A stretch of DNA of 55,611 nucleotides from Deltaproteobacteria bacterium. Lineage in GTDB: Bacteria; Desulfobacterota; Syntrophia; Syntrophales; Smithellaceae. The notes below the pieces were generated by a model. It was not told the DNA's origin and did not search any database. It worked only from the letters and a program-made list of their open reading frames with translations. This document shows, one piece after another, positions 1 to 8,307 of this stretch. A program made the position numbers and the translations under genes. Numbering within the stretch: the stretch's first letter is position 1; the number at the start of each line of letters is the position of its first letter. The stretch spans positions 1-55,611 of the forward strand of contig JAAYDW010000008.1 of assembly GCA_012729055.1 (NCBI GenBank). Reading direction: 5' to 3'.

Positions 1-971
1 ATGCCGACCGTTTCGCCGCCCACGCGGGCCAAAGCGGTGATCAGCATTTTGCCAAACAAAGGCTTGATTTCGAGATATTGCCCTCCGTCCACGATGCAGG
101 CGAGAATCTTGTGCATGTCGTAGGCGCGTGTGCGCTTCTCGGGAAGAATGTCTAGAATTTTTTGAATGCGCGCATCGGAACACCCCGGCACGGGCCGTTT
201 CGGCGGCAATTCCTGAGCGTTTGACGGCATGAAATCCAGATAGGTTTTAATGAGGCGAAAGCAGTCTTCCGCATTTTCCGCGACCTGGTCGGCCATGCCG
301 GTCACCTGCGCGTGCACCTGCCAGCCGCCCATTTCCTCGGCGCTGTGCTGCTGGCCGATGGCTTTGCCCAGCGCGCGTGGGCCGGATACGGAAATCGACG
401 CTCCCTTGACCACGATGGTGAAATCCGCGAGGCAGGCCTGCCAGTCGGGAACGCCGTGGCAGTCGCCCATCGCCGCCATCACGTAAGGAACCTGGCGAAA
501 ATGGCTGTAGCCCGGACGCGCGGCGTCGGAGCCCACGCCGTGAAAAAGCATTCGGCCCGCGTCCTGAAGATCGGGAATACGCTGACCGCCCGCCTCGCCC
601 AGCCAGATCAGAGGAAAGCCATACGCGTAAAGCTGCTGCTTAAAGATTCCCATCTTCTTGTTGTTGATGGTGGCGCTGGAGCCGGCCAGCACCGTGAAGT
701 CGTTGGCAAAGACGCCCACCCGCCGACCGTTGACCGCGCCGTAGCCGATGACCAGTCCGTCCGCAGGCGTTTTTTCGGCCATGCCGGGAATATCGGAAAC
801 GCAAAGAGCGCCCAACTCCAGAAATGACCCGTCGTCGAGCAGACGCCCGATGCGTTCACGCGCCGTCAGGCGTCCCTTTTCGTGCTGTTTTTTGATCTTG
901 TCCTGACCCCCCTGCGCACGGGCCTTTTCCTTTTCACGCTGCAGCGCTTCGATCAGTTCTTCAAACGGCAT
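1..971 (-). CDS. Acyl-CoA carboxylase carboxyltransferase subunit (partial, 3' end outside window)
   Basis: About 323 codons are present; the C-terminal part lies beyond base 1. The start is the ATG at 971, 12 bases after the upstream NifX-like stop, with AAAGG before it. The N-terminus has the family signature KGRLTARERIGRLLDDGSF, then the crotonase-like carboxyltransferase core with LAGSSATINNKK, WLGEAGGQRI and VKGASISVSGPRALGKA. Relatives are propionyl-/methylmalonyl-CoA carboxylase beta subunits and decarboxylase alpha subunits, which move a carboxyl group between biotin and an acyl-CoA. Exact substrate cannot be told. Its tight spacing suggests co-transcription with the metallocluster operon, although a functional link is not obvious. 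Confidence 0.88.
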   Translation of the reverse strand, partial: MPFEELIEALQREKEKARAQGGQDKIKKQHEKGRLTARERIGRLLDDGSFLELGALCVSDIPGMAEKTPADGLVIGYGAVNGRRVGVFANDFTVLAGSSATINNKKMGIFKQQLYAYGFPLIWLGEAGGQRIPDLQDAGRMLFHGVGSDAARPGYSHFRQVPYVMAAMGDCHGVPDWQACLADFTIVVKGASISVSGPRALGKAIGQQHSAEEMGGWQVHAQVTGMADQVAENAEDCFRLIKTYLDFMPSNAQELPPKRPVPGCSDARIQKILDILPEKRTRAYDMHKILACIVDGGQYLEIKPLFGKMLITALARVGGETVG

Positions 972-983
972 GGCGTCGGCCTT

Positions 984-1322
984 TTAGTGATCGCAGGCAT
1001 TAATGCCGCTTTGCAGCGTGCCTGCGAAAAAATCCGCAATCAGTTTTTCCGGCGCATCAGGAGGCGCGCCAACCACCACCTGGATGCCCTGCTGGACGAA
1101 AAGCTGCTGGGCGCGTTGTCCCATGCCCCCCGCGATAATCATCCCGGCGCCCTGCTGGGCCAGCCACGGCGGCAGAAGACCCGGCTCATGAGGCGGCGCA
1201 GGAATATCTTCGCGTTTCAATATTTTCTTTGTTTTGTCATCCACTTCGACAATGGCGAAACTTGCACAATGTCCGAAATGCATGGTCAGTTTGCCTTCGG
1301 CTAACGGTATGGCGATTTTCAT
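984..1322 (-). CDS. NifX/NifB-type dinitrogenase Fe-Mo cofactor family protein (ORP-like)
   Basis: 112 residues, the whole length of one NifX-fold domain. It begins MKIAIPLAEGKLTMHFGHC, where the HFGHC motif is typical of the COG1433 family, and has GMIIAGGMGQRAQQLF in the glycine-rich second half. Known relatives bind metal clusters: NifX/NafY carry FeMo-co precursors, and the Desulfovibrio orange protein ORP carries a Mo-Cu cluster. It follows the Mrp ATPase by 10 bases, the same neighbour as in ORP operons. There are no nitrogenase genes in the window, so a FeMo-co role is unlikely; it is probably a carrier for another cluster. The tail ends in ACDH. Confidence 0.85.
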   Translation of the reverse strand: MKIAIPLAEGKLTMHFGHCASFAIVEVDDKTKKILKREDIPAPPHEPGLLPPWLAQQGAGMIIAGGMGQRAQQLFVQQGIQVVVGAPPDAPEKLIADFFAGTLQSGINACDH

Positions 1323-1332
1323 AATGGTCTCC

Positions 1333-2226
1333 TTATGCGTTTAATTTTTGCTCTTTATTTGAATCCAAAATCTGATCAATGATGTCCTGCAGTATTTTTC
1401 CCGTCGGCGATTCCGAAGAATGATAGATAAACACCTTGCCGGAATCGCCCGACTGGGCAATGCCCGGATCCATCGGAATCGCGCCCAGGAAGGGCACGCT
1501 CATGTCGGCGGCAATTTTACGGCCGCCGCCTTCGGGTAGGATCTGTGTGACTTCCCCGCACTTGGGGCAGACAAAGCCGCTCATGTTTTCGACGACTCCC
1601 AGCACCGGCACGTTGACCTGGCGGCAGAAACTGATGGACTTGCGTACGTCCACCGCCGCGACTTTCTGCGGCGTGGTGACGATGACCGCGCCGTCGAGCG
1701 GCTGAATCAGCTGGCACAGCGACAACGGCTCATCCCCGGTTCCGGGAGGCGCGTCCACGATCAGATAATCCAGATCGCCCCAGTTGACGTCCGTGAGAAA
1801 CTGTTTGATGACGCCCATTTTCATCGGACCGCGCCAGATCACCGCATCATCGGGATTGTGCAGCAGAAAACCAATGGACATGACTTTTAGGCCGCCGAAC
1901 TCCACCGGCAGCAGTTCGCCGGGCGTGCCTGAAAGCGAGGCGCCTTCCAGGCCCAGCATGGTCGGGACGCTCGGGCCGTGAATATCGACATCCAGAAGTC
2001 CCACGCGCAGGCCGTTTAACGCCAGCGCCGTGGCGAGATTCACTGCCACCGTGCTTTTTCCGACACCGCCTTTGCCGGAAAGCACCACGATTTTATGTTG
2101 TATGCGGCACAGCCGGGCCTGCAAACGGCGGCGGTCCGCGTATTCCTCCTTGCTTTCATTTTGCTGCTGATTTTTGGCGGAGCAGCTTGAATCTCCGCAC
2201 GAGTCACACGTTTTTTTGCTTTCCAC
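1333..2226 (-). CDS. Mrp/NBP35-family P-loop ATPase, iron-sulfur carrier
   Basis: 297 residues. A cysteine-rich N-terminus (CDSCGDSSC, residues 8-16) precedes the deviant Walker A GKGGVGKSTVAVNLA (about residue 51) and the Mrp signatures LDVDIHGPSVP, VDAPPGTGDEPLS and ENMSGFVCPKCGE; the late CPKC pair is the bridging cluster ligand of the family. These cytosolic ATPases bind and transfer [4Fe-4S] clusters. It is 4 bases behind the IscU-like scaffold and 10 bases ahead of a NifX-like gene, so scaffold, carrier ATPase and NifX-type acceptor are adjacent. This corresponds to the Mrp gene of Desulfovibrio ORP operons. Confidence 0.92.
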   Translation of the reverse strand: MESKKTCDSCGDSSCSAKNQQQNESKEEYADRRRLQARLCRIQHKIVVLSGKGGVGKSTVAVNLATALALNGLRVGLLDVDIHGPSVPTMLGLEGASLSGTPGELLPVEFGGLKVMSIGFLLHNPDDAVIWRGPMKMGVIKQFLTDVNWGDLDYLIVDAPPGTGDEPLSLCQLIQPLDGAVIVTTPQKVAAVDVRKSISFCRQVNVPVLGVVENMSGFVCPKCGEVTQILPEGGGRKIAADMSVPFLGAIPMDPGIAQSGDSGKVFIYHSSESPTGKILQDIIDQILDSNKEQKLNA

Positions 2227-2230
2227 TGTT

Positions 2231-2632
2231 TTATGTTCCTCCTGTTTTCGAATTTTTCAGATAGTCCTCACAGGCGGCCGCCAGCGTATTGGCCGCCAGA
2301 AGAGCGCAGTGCTCGTGATCTCCGGGAAGACCGCCCAGTGCGTCAAGAACGTCCTTTTGCATGATGGCTTTTGCCTTCGCAAGGGTTTTTCCCTTAGCCA
2401 GGCAGGTCGTCATGCTGCCGGCGGCGAGCGACGGAGCGCAGCCGTCCGTGATGAAGGAGACTTTCTGGATCTTTCCCTCTTCGACCCAAAGCCAGAATTC
2501 CATCGTATCGCCGCAGGGTCCGGTGATTTTCGCGTGTCCGTTGAAGATGTCTTGCGGGCCCAGGTTGCGCGGGTCTTTCGCATGCCGGTACGCCGTAAGA
2601 TAAAATTTATCGATTTCCACCATTTCCGTCAC
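2231..2632 (-). CDS. IscU/NifU-type iron-sulfur cluster scaffold
   Basis: 133 residues from a GTG at 2632 that overlaps the TGA of the upstream ATPase; AGGAGG lies 9 bases before this GTG, while the ATG at 2623 is 18 bases away, which decides the start. The three scaffold cysteine regions are visible: GPCGDTMEFW, DGCAPSLAAGS and EHCALLAANTL. IscU-family proteins assemble Fe-S clusters on these cysteines and pass them to carriers. There is no cysteine desulfurase next to it, so sulfur must come from a gene elsewhere. The neighbours (MinD-type ATPases, Mrp, NifX) indicate a dedicated scaffold for this locus rather than the housekeeping ISC one. Confidence 0.88.
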   Translation of the reverse strand: MTEMVEIDKFYLTAYRHAKDPRNLGPQDIFNGHAKITGPCGDTMEFWLWVEEGKIQKVSFITDGCAPSLAAGSMTTCLAKGKTLAKAKAIMQKDVLDALGGLPGDHEHCALLAANTLAAACEDYLKNSKTGGT

Positions 2633-3519
2633 GACTGCTTCCCTCCTGAACGGGTTACGTTTTTCCAAACGGCAAGAATATCGGGGGCGCAGGCAGCGCC
2701 GATTTCCACAGCCGTCTTTTGTTCGATTTGCGCGCGCGTCATGGCCCGGTCGTACCGGATGCGTCCGGCAATGAGCGCTCCCGCCTCTTTTGCTTTTGTT
2801 TCCATCCGCCCGGTCATCGCGGGATTGATATCCCACTTGTTGACGCACACGGCTGCCGGAATCTGAAAATGGCGGGCCAGGCCCAGCACCCGTTCGAGGT
2901 CATGTTCGCCCGAAACGGTCGGTTCGGTGACCACCAGAATCTGCGATGCGCCGGTGACCGAAGCGATAACGGGGCAGCCGATGCCGGGCGGCCCGTCGAC
3001 GATGATCCAATCATAGCTGCCTGTTTCGGCCAGCCGACGCGCTTCCTGCCGCACGGTGGAGACAAGTTTGCCGGAGTTTTCGGCGGCCGCCGCCAGGCGG
3101 GCATGCACCATGGGCCCCAGCCTCGTTTGTGAAACAAACCATTTACCGCAGAGCCGCTCCGGAAAGTCAATCGCTTTTTGCGGGCAGAAATGAACGCACA
3201 CGCCGCAGCCTTCGCACGATATCGGATCGATGACAAACAGCGTGTCGCTGTCCTCCTTTTCTTCCATTCGGATCGCCCCGAACCGGCACAGGTCCGCGCA
3301 GACGCCGCAGTCCGCGCAGTCGTCCCGGTTGATGACAGCCTGACGGCCGCCGCGGAAGTCATGCTCCTCGCGGATATCGGGCGCCAGAACCAGGTGCAGA
3401 TCTGCCGCGTCCACGTCGCAGTCGCAGATGACCGGGCGTTCGGCCAGAACGGCCAGCGACGCGGTGACGCTGGTTTTCCCCGTTCCCCCCTTGCCGCTGA
3501 TGATGACCAGTTCGTTCAT
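2629..3519 (-). CDS. MinD/NBP-type ATPase with internal double-cluster ferredoxin domain (copy 1)
   Basis: 296 residues. Walker A SGKGGTGKTSVTASLA is at residues 8-23. A bacterial ferredoxin insert at about 68-117 has two CxxCxxCxxxC motifs (CADCGVCADLC and CEGCGVCVHFC) for two [4Fe-4S] clusters. The ATPase fold resumes with IIVDGPPGIGCPVIAS. This ATPase-ferredoxin layout is that of the paired ATPases of Desulfovibrio ORP operons (DVU2103/DVU2104 type). The likely role is nucleotide-driven cluster insertion or electron delivery. Start codons and stops overlap both neighbours, so translation is coupled with the radical SAM gene before and the scaffold after it. Confidence 0.9.
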   Translation of the reverse strand: MNELVIISGKGGTGKTSVTASLAVLAERPVICDCDVDAADLHLVLAPDIREEHDFRGGRQAVINRDDCADCGVCADLCRFGAIRMEEKEDSDTLFVIDPISCEGCGVCVHFCPQKAIDFPERLCGKWFVSQTRLGPMVHARLAAAAENSGKLVSTVRQEARRLAETGSYDWIIVDGPPGIGCPVIASVTGASQILVVTEPTVSGEHDLERVLGLARHFQIPAAVCVNKWDINPAMTGRMETKAKEAGALIAGRIRYDRAMTRAQIEQKTAVEIGAACAPDILAVWKNVTRSGGKQS

Positions 3520-4463
3520 GATGCGCGCTCCGCCGGTGTGTAATAAATCGTTCTTCCGTTTCGTTTTGCGACGACGCTTTTACCGGCGATCATCCGCTCG
3601 ATGCGCTTGACTGCATCATGCGGATGCAGTCCCAGCCCCGCGCAGAGGCCTTCGAGCGCGCAGGGGCGCCTGGCCAGAAGATTCATAATGTCATTGTCGG
3701 TTGCGTCTGACGAGCCCGCGTCGGCAAAGCCTGCCGGAGGCGTGTTTTCCAGAAGGTCCACATTTTTCGCAAAGCAGCCGACGAGCGTTTTCATTTGTTT
3801 CGGGTCCACGGCGCAGGCAAAATCTTCGGGAGCCGGACGATTTACCGTGCCCAACTGGACTCTTTCCGGCCGGATTTTATCAATCCAGGCCGCAATTTTT
3901 CTCGCCTCCAAAGGCAGACCGGTCACGCCGGAAACCAGGAGCACCTCCAGCCAGAGGCGCCCTTTATACTGTCCTGCAAAGGTTATCAGGCCCTCAGCCA
4001 TGGTTTCAAAGGAAATGTCCGGATGGGGGCGGTTGACATATTCAAAAAGCGCGGCATCGCCCGCGTCGAGCGACGGAATCACCAGGTCCGCGCCGGCCAG
4101 CGCCTCGCGGACTTCCGGCCGATACAAAAGCGATCCGTTGGTAATGACCGCGACGGGAATCTTCGTCATTTCCTTTATCTTGGCAATCAGTTCGCCTGTG
4201 CCCGCATGCAGCGTCGGCTCGCCGGAGCCGGCAAGACTGATGTAATCGCAGTCAATCCCGGTTGAGAGCTTTTCGTGAAGCTCTTTCAAAACGTCCGCCA
4301 CCGGAACATACTCACGCCGTTCCAGCGTTTTCTCCGTGGTCTTACCCAACTGACAATAAATGCAGTCATAGGTGCAGGTCTTGTAAGGCACCAGATCCAG
4401 CCCGAGCGAGCGGCCCAGACGCCGCGAGGGGACGGGACCGTAAATATACTCATACGTTGGCAT
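3516..4463 (-). CDS. Radical SAM protein (COG0731 type) with C-terminal winged-helix-like segment
   Basis: 315 residues from the ATG at 4463, which has AGGAG 9 bases upstream; a longer frame to 4508 would overlap the previous gene and lacks that site. The N-terminus reads GPVPSRRLGRSLG, then the SAM-cluster motif CTYDCIYCQ (Cx3Cx2C) and SLAGSGEPTLH, the GGE-like motif. Residues from about 240 to the end (ALEGLCAGLGLHPHDAVKRI and on) look like a small winged helix. The reaction is unknown. In this operon it occupies the place where a cluster-building or modifying radical enzyme would be expected; NifB is the analogy, not a homology claim. Confidence 0.87.
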   Translation of the reverse strand: MPTYEYIYGPVPSRRLGRSLGLDLVPYKTCTYDCIYCQLGKTTEKTLERREYVPVADVLKELHEKLSTGIDCDYISLAGSGEPTLHAGTGELIAKIKEMTKIPVAVITNGSLLYRPEVREALAGADLVIPSLDAGDAALFEYVNRPHPDISFETMAEGLITFAGQYKGRLWLEVLLVSGVTGLPLEARKIAAWIDKIRPERVQLGTVNRPAPEDFACAVDPKQMKTLVGCFAKNVDLLENTPPAGFADAGSSDATDNDIMNLLARRPCALEGLCAGLGLHPHDAVKRIERMIAGKSVVAKRNGRTIYYTPAERAS

Positions 4464-4477
4464 AACGTTCTTCTCCT

Positions 4478-5314
4478 TTACTTTAACCGTTGCCGGATGA
4501 TTTTCCACAAATTTTCAAAAAGCGGCCGGTATTCGGGCAGCGCGTCCACCATTAGAATCCCCCGCGAATAGGCTTCGGCAATGCGCCGGTCGTCGGGAAT
4601 TTCCAGAAAAATGGGGATGCTCTCCCTTTGGCAGTAGTACTGCACCCGGTCGTCGCCTGAGCCCATTCGGTTGACGATCACACCGAAGGGCAACCGAAGC
4701 TCGCGTATCATATCCACGGCCAGCGCCAGATCGTTGAGACCGAACGGCGTGGGCTCCGTCACCAGAAGGACCATGTCCGTGTCCCGCACCGCGGCGATCA
4801 CCGGACACGATGTTCCGGGCGGCGCATCCAGAATCGCGTCGCCCATGAGCGCAAACTCGCTTCTGACCGCGCGGATCAGAGGCGGCGCAAGCGCCACGCC
4901 CACATCAAGCCGTCCTGTTACCAGGGTGATCCGGTCAGCCTGCGCCGTTTCCACCACGCCGATGCGGCGCTCCCTTTCGGTAATGGCCTTGAGCGGACAT
5001 ACCAGCGCGCAGCCGCCGCAGCCATGGCACATTTCCGGAAAAACCAGCGGCGCGGTCCCGAAGGTCACAATAGCCGAAAACTGGCAAATTTTCGAACACA
5101 GGCCGCAGCCGTCGCAAAGAGACTCGTCCACTTGCGGAACGGGTATGCCGACGATTTTGTAAGTCGGCGTGGATGTTTTCAAAAACAGATGCGCGTTGGG
5201 TTCTTCGACGTCGCAATCCGCGAGAACAACGCTGCCGTCGAAAACGCGCGCCAGGTTGACGGCTATCGTGGTTTTGCCGGTTCCGCCTTTTCCGGAAGCT
5301 ATTGCGATTCTCAT
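4478..5314 (-). CDS. MinD/NBP-type ATPase with internal double-cluster ferredoxin domain (copy 2)
   Basis: 278 residues, paralogous in layout to the ATPase at 2629-3519. Walker A ASGKGGTGKTTIAVNLA is at residues 6-22; ferredoxin motifs CDGCGLCSKIC and CHGCGGCALVC follow at about 67-106, then ILDAPPGTSCPVIAAV. Paired copies separated by a radical SAM gene suggest a heterodimer, as such ATPases usually dimerise through the nucleotide face; this is inference. Its ATG overlaps the stop of the membrane-protein gene by four bases. Confidence 0.9.
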   Translation of the reverse strand: MRIAIASGKGGTGKTTIAVNLARVFDGSVVLADCDVEEPNAHLFLKTSTPTYKIVGIPVPQVDESLCDGCGLCSKICQFSAIVTFGTAPLVFPEMCHGCGGCALVCPLKAITERERRIGVVETAQADRITLVTGRLDVGVALAPPLIRAVRSEFALMGDAILDAPPGTSCPVIAAVRDTDMVLLVTEPTPFGLNDLALAVDMIRELRLPFGVIVNRMGSGDDRVQYYCQRESIPIFLEIPDDRRIAEAYSRGILMVDALPEYRPLFENLWKIIRQRLK

Positions 5315-5958
5315 GTCATACCTCCATCCGTGACGGAAATCGGGCGCTTGCCATCGCCATTTTCTTTCTTAATCCAGAGCAAGGGGAAAACAATATCGCT
5401 GGTGCAACAGGGAATCCAGACCGCTAAAAACAGAAAGACCGCAATCAAAATCATCGTAAAGACGTCCAGAGAAGTTCCCAGCGCCATCAGAATGTGAAAC
5501 AGCGACGCCCAAGTGCTGAGCAGCACATGGCCTGCATGGGGAATTTTAGTGTGAGAAATGACAAACCCCAGTCCGATACCGGCTAAAGCCAGCGGATTGA
5601 CCAGCCACCATTTTTCGATAAAGCCAAGATGAATGCCGCGATAAGGCAGGTCAAGCAGCCATTCTCCGGCAAAGGGAATGAGTGAATCGCTTAAAGTGGC
5701 AATGCCGACCGATCCAAAATATCCAATAAGAATTGTTCGCCAAACGCCGCCACCGGAGTGCAGTCTGTACATCGCCGTGGTTACCAGGGCGCTGAGCAGG
5801 ACGTGCAGCGGATGCATCGTCCAGAAAAGCGTGGACGAAATCTCGCCTGGGATCCGGAAATGAATAAAAACAGCCATAATGACAATGCCCGTGACAGTGC
5901 CGAAAGCCGTGAACGGCGCGTGCGCTTTAAGTTCTATGGCAACAAACGATGTTTTCAC
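5311..5958 (-). CDS. Multi-spanning membrane protein of unknown function
   Basis: 215 residues from a GTG at 5958 that overlaps the TGA of the DUF89 gene (pattern TCGTGA); a purine-rich AGGGGAAAG lies upstream. A longer frame to 6057 would run inside the DUF89 gene, so the GTG start is preferred. About five or six hydrophobic segments are visible, with conserved-looking HPLHVLLSALVTT, GGVWRT and a C-terminal IPCCTSDIVFPL whose paired cysteines face a membrane end. The charged tail ENGDGKRPISVTDGGMT is probably cytosolic. I do not recognise the family. Four-base overlaps on both sides tie it to the metallocluster operon, so a transport or anchoring job for the cofactor or its substrate is possible. 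Confidence 0.75.
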   Translation of the reverse strand: MKTSFVAIELKAHAPFTAFGTVTGIVIMAVFIHFRIPGEISSTLFWTMHPLHVLLSALVTTAMYRLHSGGGVWRTILIGYFGSVGIATLSDSLIPFAGEWLLDLPYRGIHLGFIEKWWLVNPLALAGIGLGFVISHTKIPHAGHVLLSTWASLFHILMALGTSLDVFTMILIAVFLFLAVWIPCCTSDIVFPLLWIKKENGDGKRPISVTDGGMT

Positions 5959-6842
5959 GAGTCGTTTCTTTCCCCTGCGGTCTTCTGTCGTTCGAACCGG
6001 TTGGCCGCCACGTAAGTTCCCGCGGCAAAACCGGTATGAAGGCTGATCACCGGACACTTGGCCCGAAACAGGAAGAAAACGTCGCGTTGTCCCTCCGACA
6101 GGCTTTCAAAATTACCCTGGCCTTTGGCGATGATCATGTCGGCTTCATCGAACCGGCGGCGGAACTCAGGGCTGCAATCGCTCAGCAGGGTGCCCGGCGC
6201 ATCCGAGCCGTTGTCCATGACGTCGGCGATGTCTTCCATGCCCGCCGCCCTGGCGTCGGGAAGCGTCGCGTCGTTGATCACCGGTGCGCCGCGTACGACC
6301 AGCGTAACCCGCGCGCCGGAAAACTGCTCGATCAGCAGACGGTCGAAAAAAATTTCACCGGCGTTGTCGGCCAGGTAAAGAATGGTTCTGGCCAGGCCGG
6401 CCGCTTTTCTCAACGCCTCCAGATCGCCGAAGACGGGCTGCATGGGCGCGCTTTGGAGCTCCGCGTAGACCTCGCCCAGGCCCACATTGTTTTTGGCGCC
6501 CAGATCGATGATGTTTCCCGTGATGGCGTAACGGACAGCCATGGTCAGCGGATCGACCGCGGCCGCGATGCGCCGGCGGATGGAGGGCATCAGCCGGGAG
6601 GCGAGCGCATTGTGCCGGTCCTTGGAAATCCGGTAGGGATCCTCGACGGCCAGAAGGGCGCGCAGGCGCCGGTGAAGCATCTGCGCGGCGGCCGGCGGCG
6701 TCTGACTAAGGTCGATGTCGCCGATCCACTGCAAAACGTTGTGCATCAGGCGGTCCTGCTCTTCCTCCGAGGAAACCGAAAGGCGGACCGCATCGGCGGC
6801 CTGGCGCACAAAACACGGAACACAATCCAGACACATTTTCAT
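5955..6842 (-). CDS. DUF89/ARMT1-like metal-dependent phosphatase family protein
   Basis: 295 residues. The N-terminal CLDCVPCFVRQA cysteine motif and the catalytic-type signature YLADNAGEIFFDRLL (about 176-190) identify the prokaryotic DUF89 family; KGQGNFESLSEG near 250 is another family motif. Characterised DUF89 proteins are damage-control phosphatases acting on reactive sugar phosphates and related metabolites, using a divalent metal. It is sandwiched with four-base overlaps between the TrmO-like gene and the membrane protein. In this setting it may clean up a phosphorylated by-product of cofactor synthesis; that is inference. Confidence 0.85.
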   Translation of the reverse strand: MKMCLDCVPCFVRQAADAVRLSVSSEEEQDRLMHNVLQWIGDIDLSQTPPAAAQMLHRRLRALLAVEDPYRISKDRHNALASRLMPSIRRRIAAAVDPLTMAVRYAITGNIIDLGAKNNVGLGEVYAELQSAPMQPVFGDLEALRKAAGLARTILYLADNAGEIFFDRLLIEQFSGARVTLVVRGAPVINDATLPDARAAGMEDIADVMDNGSDAPGTLLSDCSPEFRRRFDEADMIIAKGQGNFESLSEGQRDVFFLFRAKCPVISLHTGFAAGTYVAANRFERQKTAGERNDS

Positions 6843-7330
6843 TTGAGGTACCCCCTCTTTCCCTTGTGCTGCGCCGTTTGTTCATCCACCTCGTCCTGCC
6901 AGCCGCTTTTTTTTACGTCGCACAGGTCGAACTTTGCCGTATAGGGCTTGATATCCAGGAGCGGCGTGCCGTCGAGAATATCGGCGCCGTCGAAATGGAC
7001 AACAGAGCCTTCGATCTTCAAAAGCTCTACCACGGATAGACCGATGGGATTGGGGCGGCCCGGCGCCCGCGTGGAAAAAACGCCTCTTTCCACGTCCTGC
7101 AGAAACGGTTTGACGGTCAATTTTGCCGGCGGCGCGTGGTGAAAATGATAGAGCAGGTAAATGTGCGAGAATCCCTCCAGATCGCTTAGACCCGCAGCGA
7201 ATTCGGGAAAGATGTCCGCACGACCGCAGCAGCCTCGCGCGTAAACCGGCTGGATGGGCGTGTTTTCCGCAACCGTGTGCCGGCTGCGGATCACGCCGAT
7301 CGGATGATAGACAATTCGGGAATCCGTCAT
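6839..7330 (-). CDS. TrmO/TsaA-like SAM-binding protein (UPF0066, VirR/YaeB family)
   Basis: 163 residues, a single UPF0066 beta-barrel domain. The family signature GVFSTRAPGRPNPIGLSVV is at about 83-101, followed by DGTPLLDIKPY. Escherichia coli TrmO methylates the t6A base at position 37 of tRNA-Thr, and the archaeal relatives are usually found in metal or cofactor loci. This copy is shorter than E. coli TrmO (about 235 residues) and lacks the C-terminal domain, so a tRNA substrate is not certain; a different methyl acceptor tied to this operon is possible. It overlaps the genes on both sides by four bases. Confidence 0.85.
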   Translation of the reverse strand: MTDSRIVYHPIGVIRSRHTVAENTPIQPVYARGCCGRADIFPEFAAGLSDLEGFSHIYLLYHFHHAPPAKLTVKPFLQDVERGVFSTRAPGRPNPIGLSVVELLKIEGSVVHFDGADILDGTPLLDIKPYTAKFDLCDVKKSGWQDEVDEQTAQHKGKRGYLK

Positions 7331-7689
7331 GCCCAGTGCCCTTCCACATCGGCGTCCGACGCCTCCCGGAGTTTGCCGGATCGGTAGAGATCCAGCGCCT
7401 CCTGGACCGTCGTTGCGTCGCAGTTGAAAATTTTAATTCCCGCCGCCTTTAAGACCCGAAACGCCTTGGGACCGCAGTGGCCCGTGACCAGCGCTTTGAC
7501 GTTCAGTCGCGCAATGTTTTGCGCGGACTGGATGCCCGCTCCCTGTGCCGCGTTTAAATTTTGCCGGTTGTCCACAACCTCAAATGTGCCGGTGTCGAGA
7601 TCGTAAATCAGAAATTTCGGCGCGCGGCCGAAGCGGCTGTCCAGCGGCGCGGATACGTCGCTGCCTGATGTTGTGATTGCAATTTTCAT
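7327..7689 (-). CDS. NifX/NifB-type cofactor-binding family protein (second in operon)
   Basis: 120 residues. It begins MKIAITTSGSDVSAPLDSRF with FGRAPKFLIYD, the NifB C-terminal/NifX pattern, and has VKALVTGHCGPKAFRVLKA in place of the GNMGQGA-type loop of the other copies, putting a His and Cys next to the glycine turn. It probably binds a metal cluster or precursor. The ATG has AGGAAGG upstream and the stop overlaps the TrmO-like start by four bases. Confidence 0.85.
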   Translation of the reverse strand: MKIAITTSGSDVSAPLDSRFGRAPKFLIYDLDTGTFEVVDNRQNLNAAQGAGIQSAQNIARLNVKALVTGHCGPKAFRVLKAAGIKIFNCDATTVQEALDLYRSGKLREASDADVEGHWA

Positions 7690-7706
7690 CGTACCTTCCT
7701 CAATCG

Positions 7707-8150
7707 TTAATTGTAAGATTCCATCAGCTCGCGGGACTCCTTCATGAGGTCGGCGGCTACCAGTTCCATTTTTGTTTGTTCCCAGAAGGGAAGTCTGCTG
7801 TGAGTCTCCATGTATTTAAGCGGAATCGGGTGAGTCCCCACAACCACCGTTAGATTAAACTGTTCTTCAATAAAAACTTTAAATTGTCCAAGTCGCGGAC
7901 AGGGCGGGTATCCGACCACCAGCCCGGTGGCCAGGTGGACGATGTCGCATCCGTTTTTCAAAAATTCCGCCGGAACGTATTCCACGTTGCCGCCCGGACA
8001 GCCCCCGCAGGTCGAATATCCGACAATTTCCACTCGTTCATCCGGAGCGTAGCGGGCAAAGCCGCCGTGGCGTTCGCGCAGCGCTCTGAAGCATTTTCCG
8101 CCGCCACAATGGCTGTATCGGGCGCATAGAATGATCCCAATATTTTTCAT
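7707..8150 (-). CDS. CGGC domain protein (putative metal-binding)
   Basis: 147 residues. The protein carries CARYSHCGGGKCFRAL near the N-terminus, and YSTCGGCPGGNVEYVP, the CGGC motif naming Pfam family PF08821, at about 46-61. HLATGLVVGYPPCPR adds a third cysteine site. Such proteins are common in anaerobes and archaea and are presumed to bind metal through these cysteines; no activity is established. It sits 17 bases before a NifX-like gene and 157 bases after the zinc-ribbon gene, the largest gap within the operon. Confidence 0.82.
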   Translation of the reverse strand: MKNIGIILCARYSHCGGGKCFRALRERHGGFARYAPDERVEIVGYSTCGGCPGGNVEYVPAEFLKNGCDIVHLATGLVVGYPPCPRLGQFKVFIEEQFNLTVVVGTHPIPLKYMETHSRLPFWEQTKMELVAADLMKESRELMESYN

Positions 8151-8307
8151 GATTAATCCATCTTCCTGACGTGTCGCCGAATGAAATAATTTTGGTTCTC
8201 TCCTGGTTTCGATCGGATAAAATCGGTGGCGGCGGCGCGAAGCGGTGTTGGATCCGCCGCCGCCATCCCCGCGCGAATATGCTTCACGCCTATGTCTCCG
8301 GCCGTTC

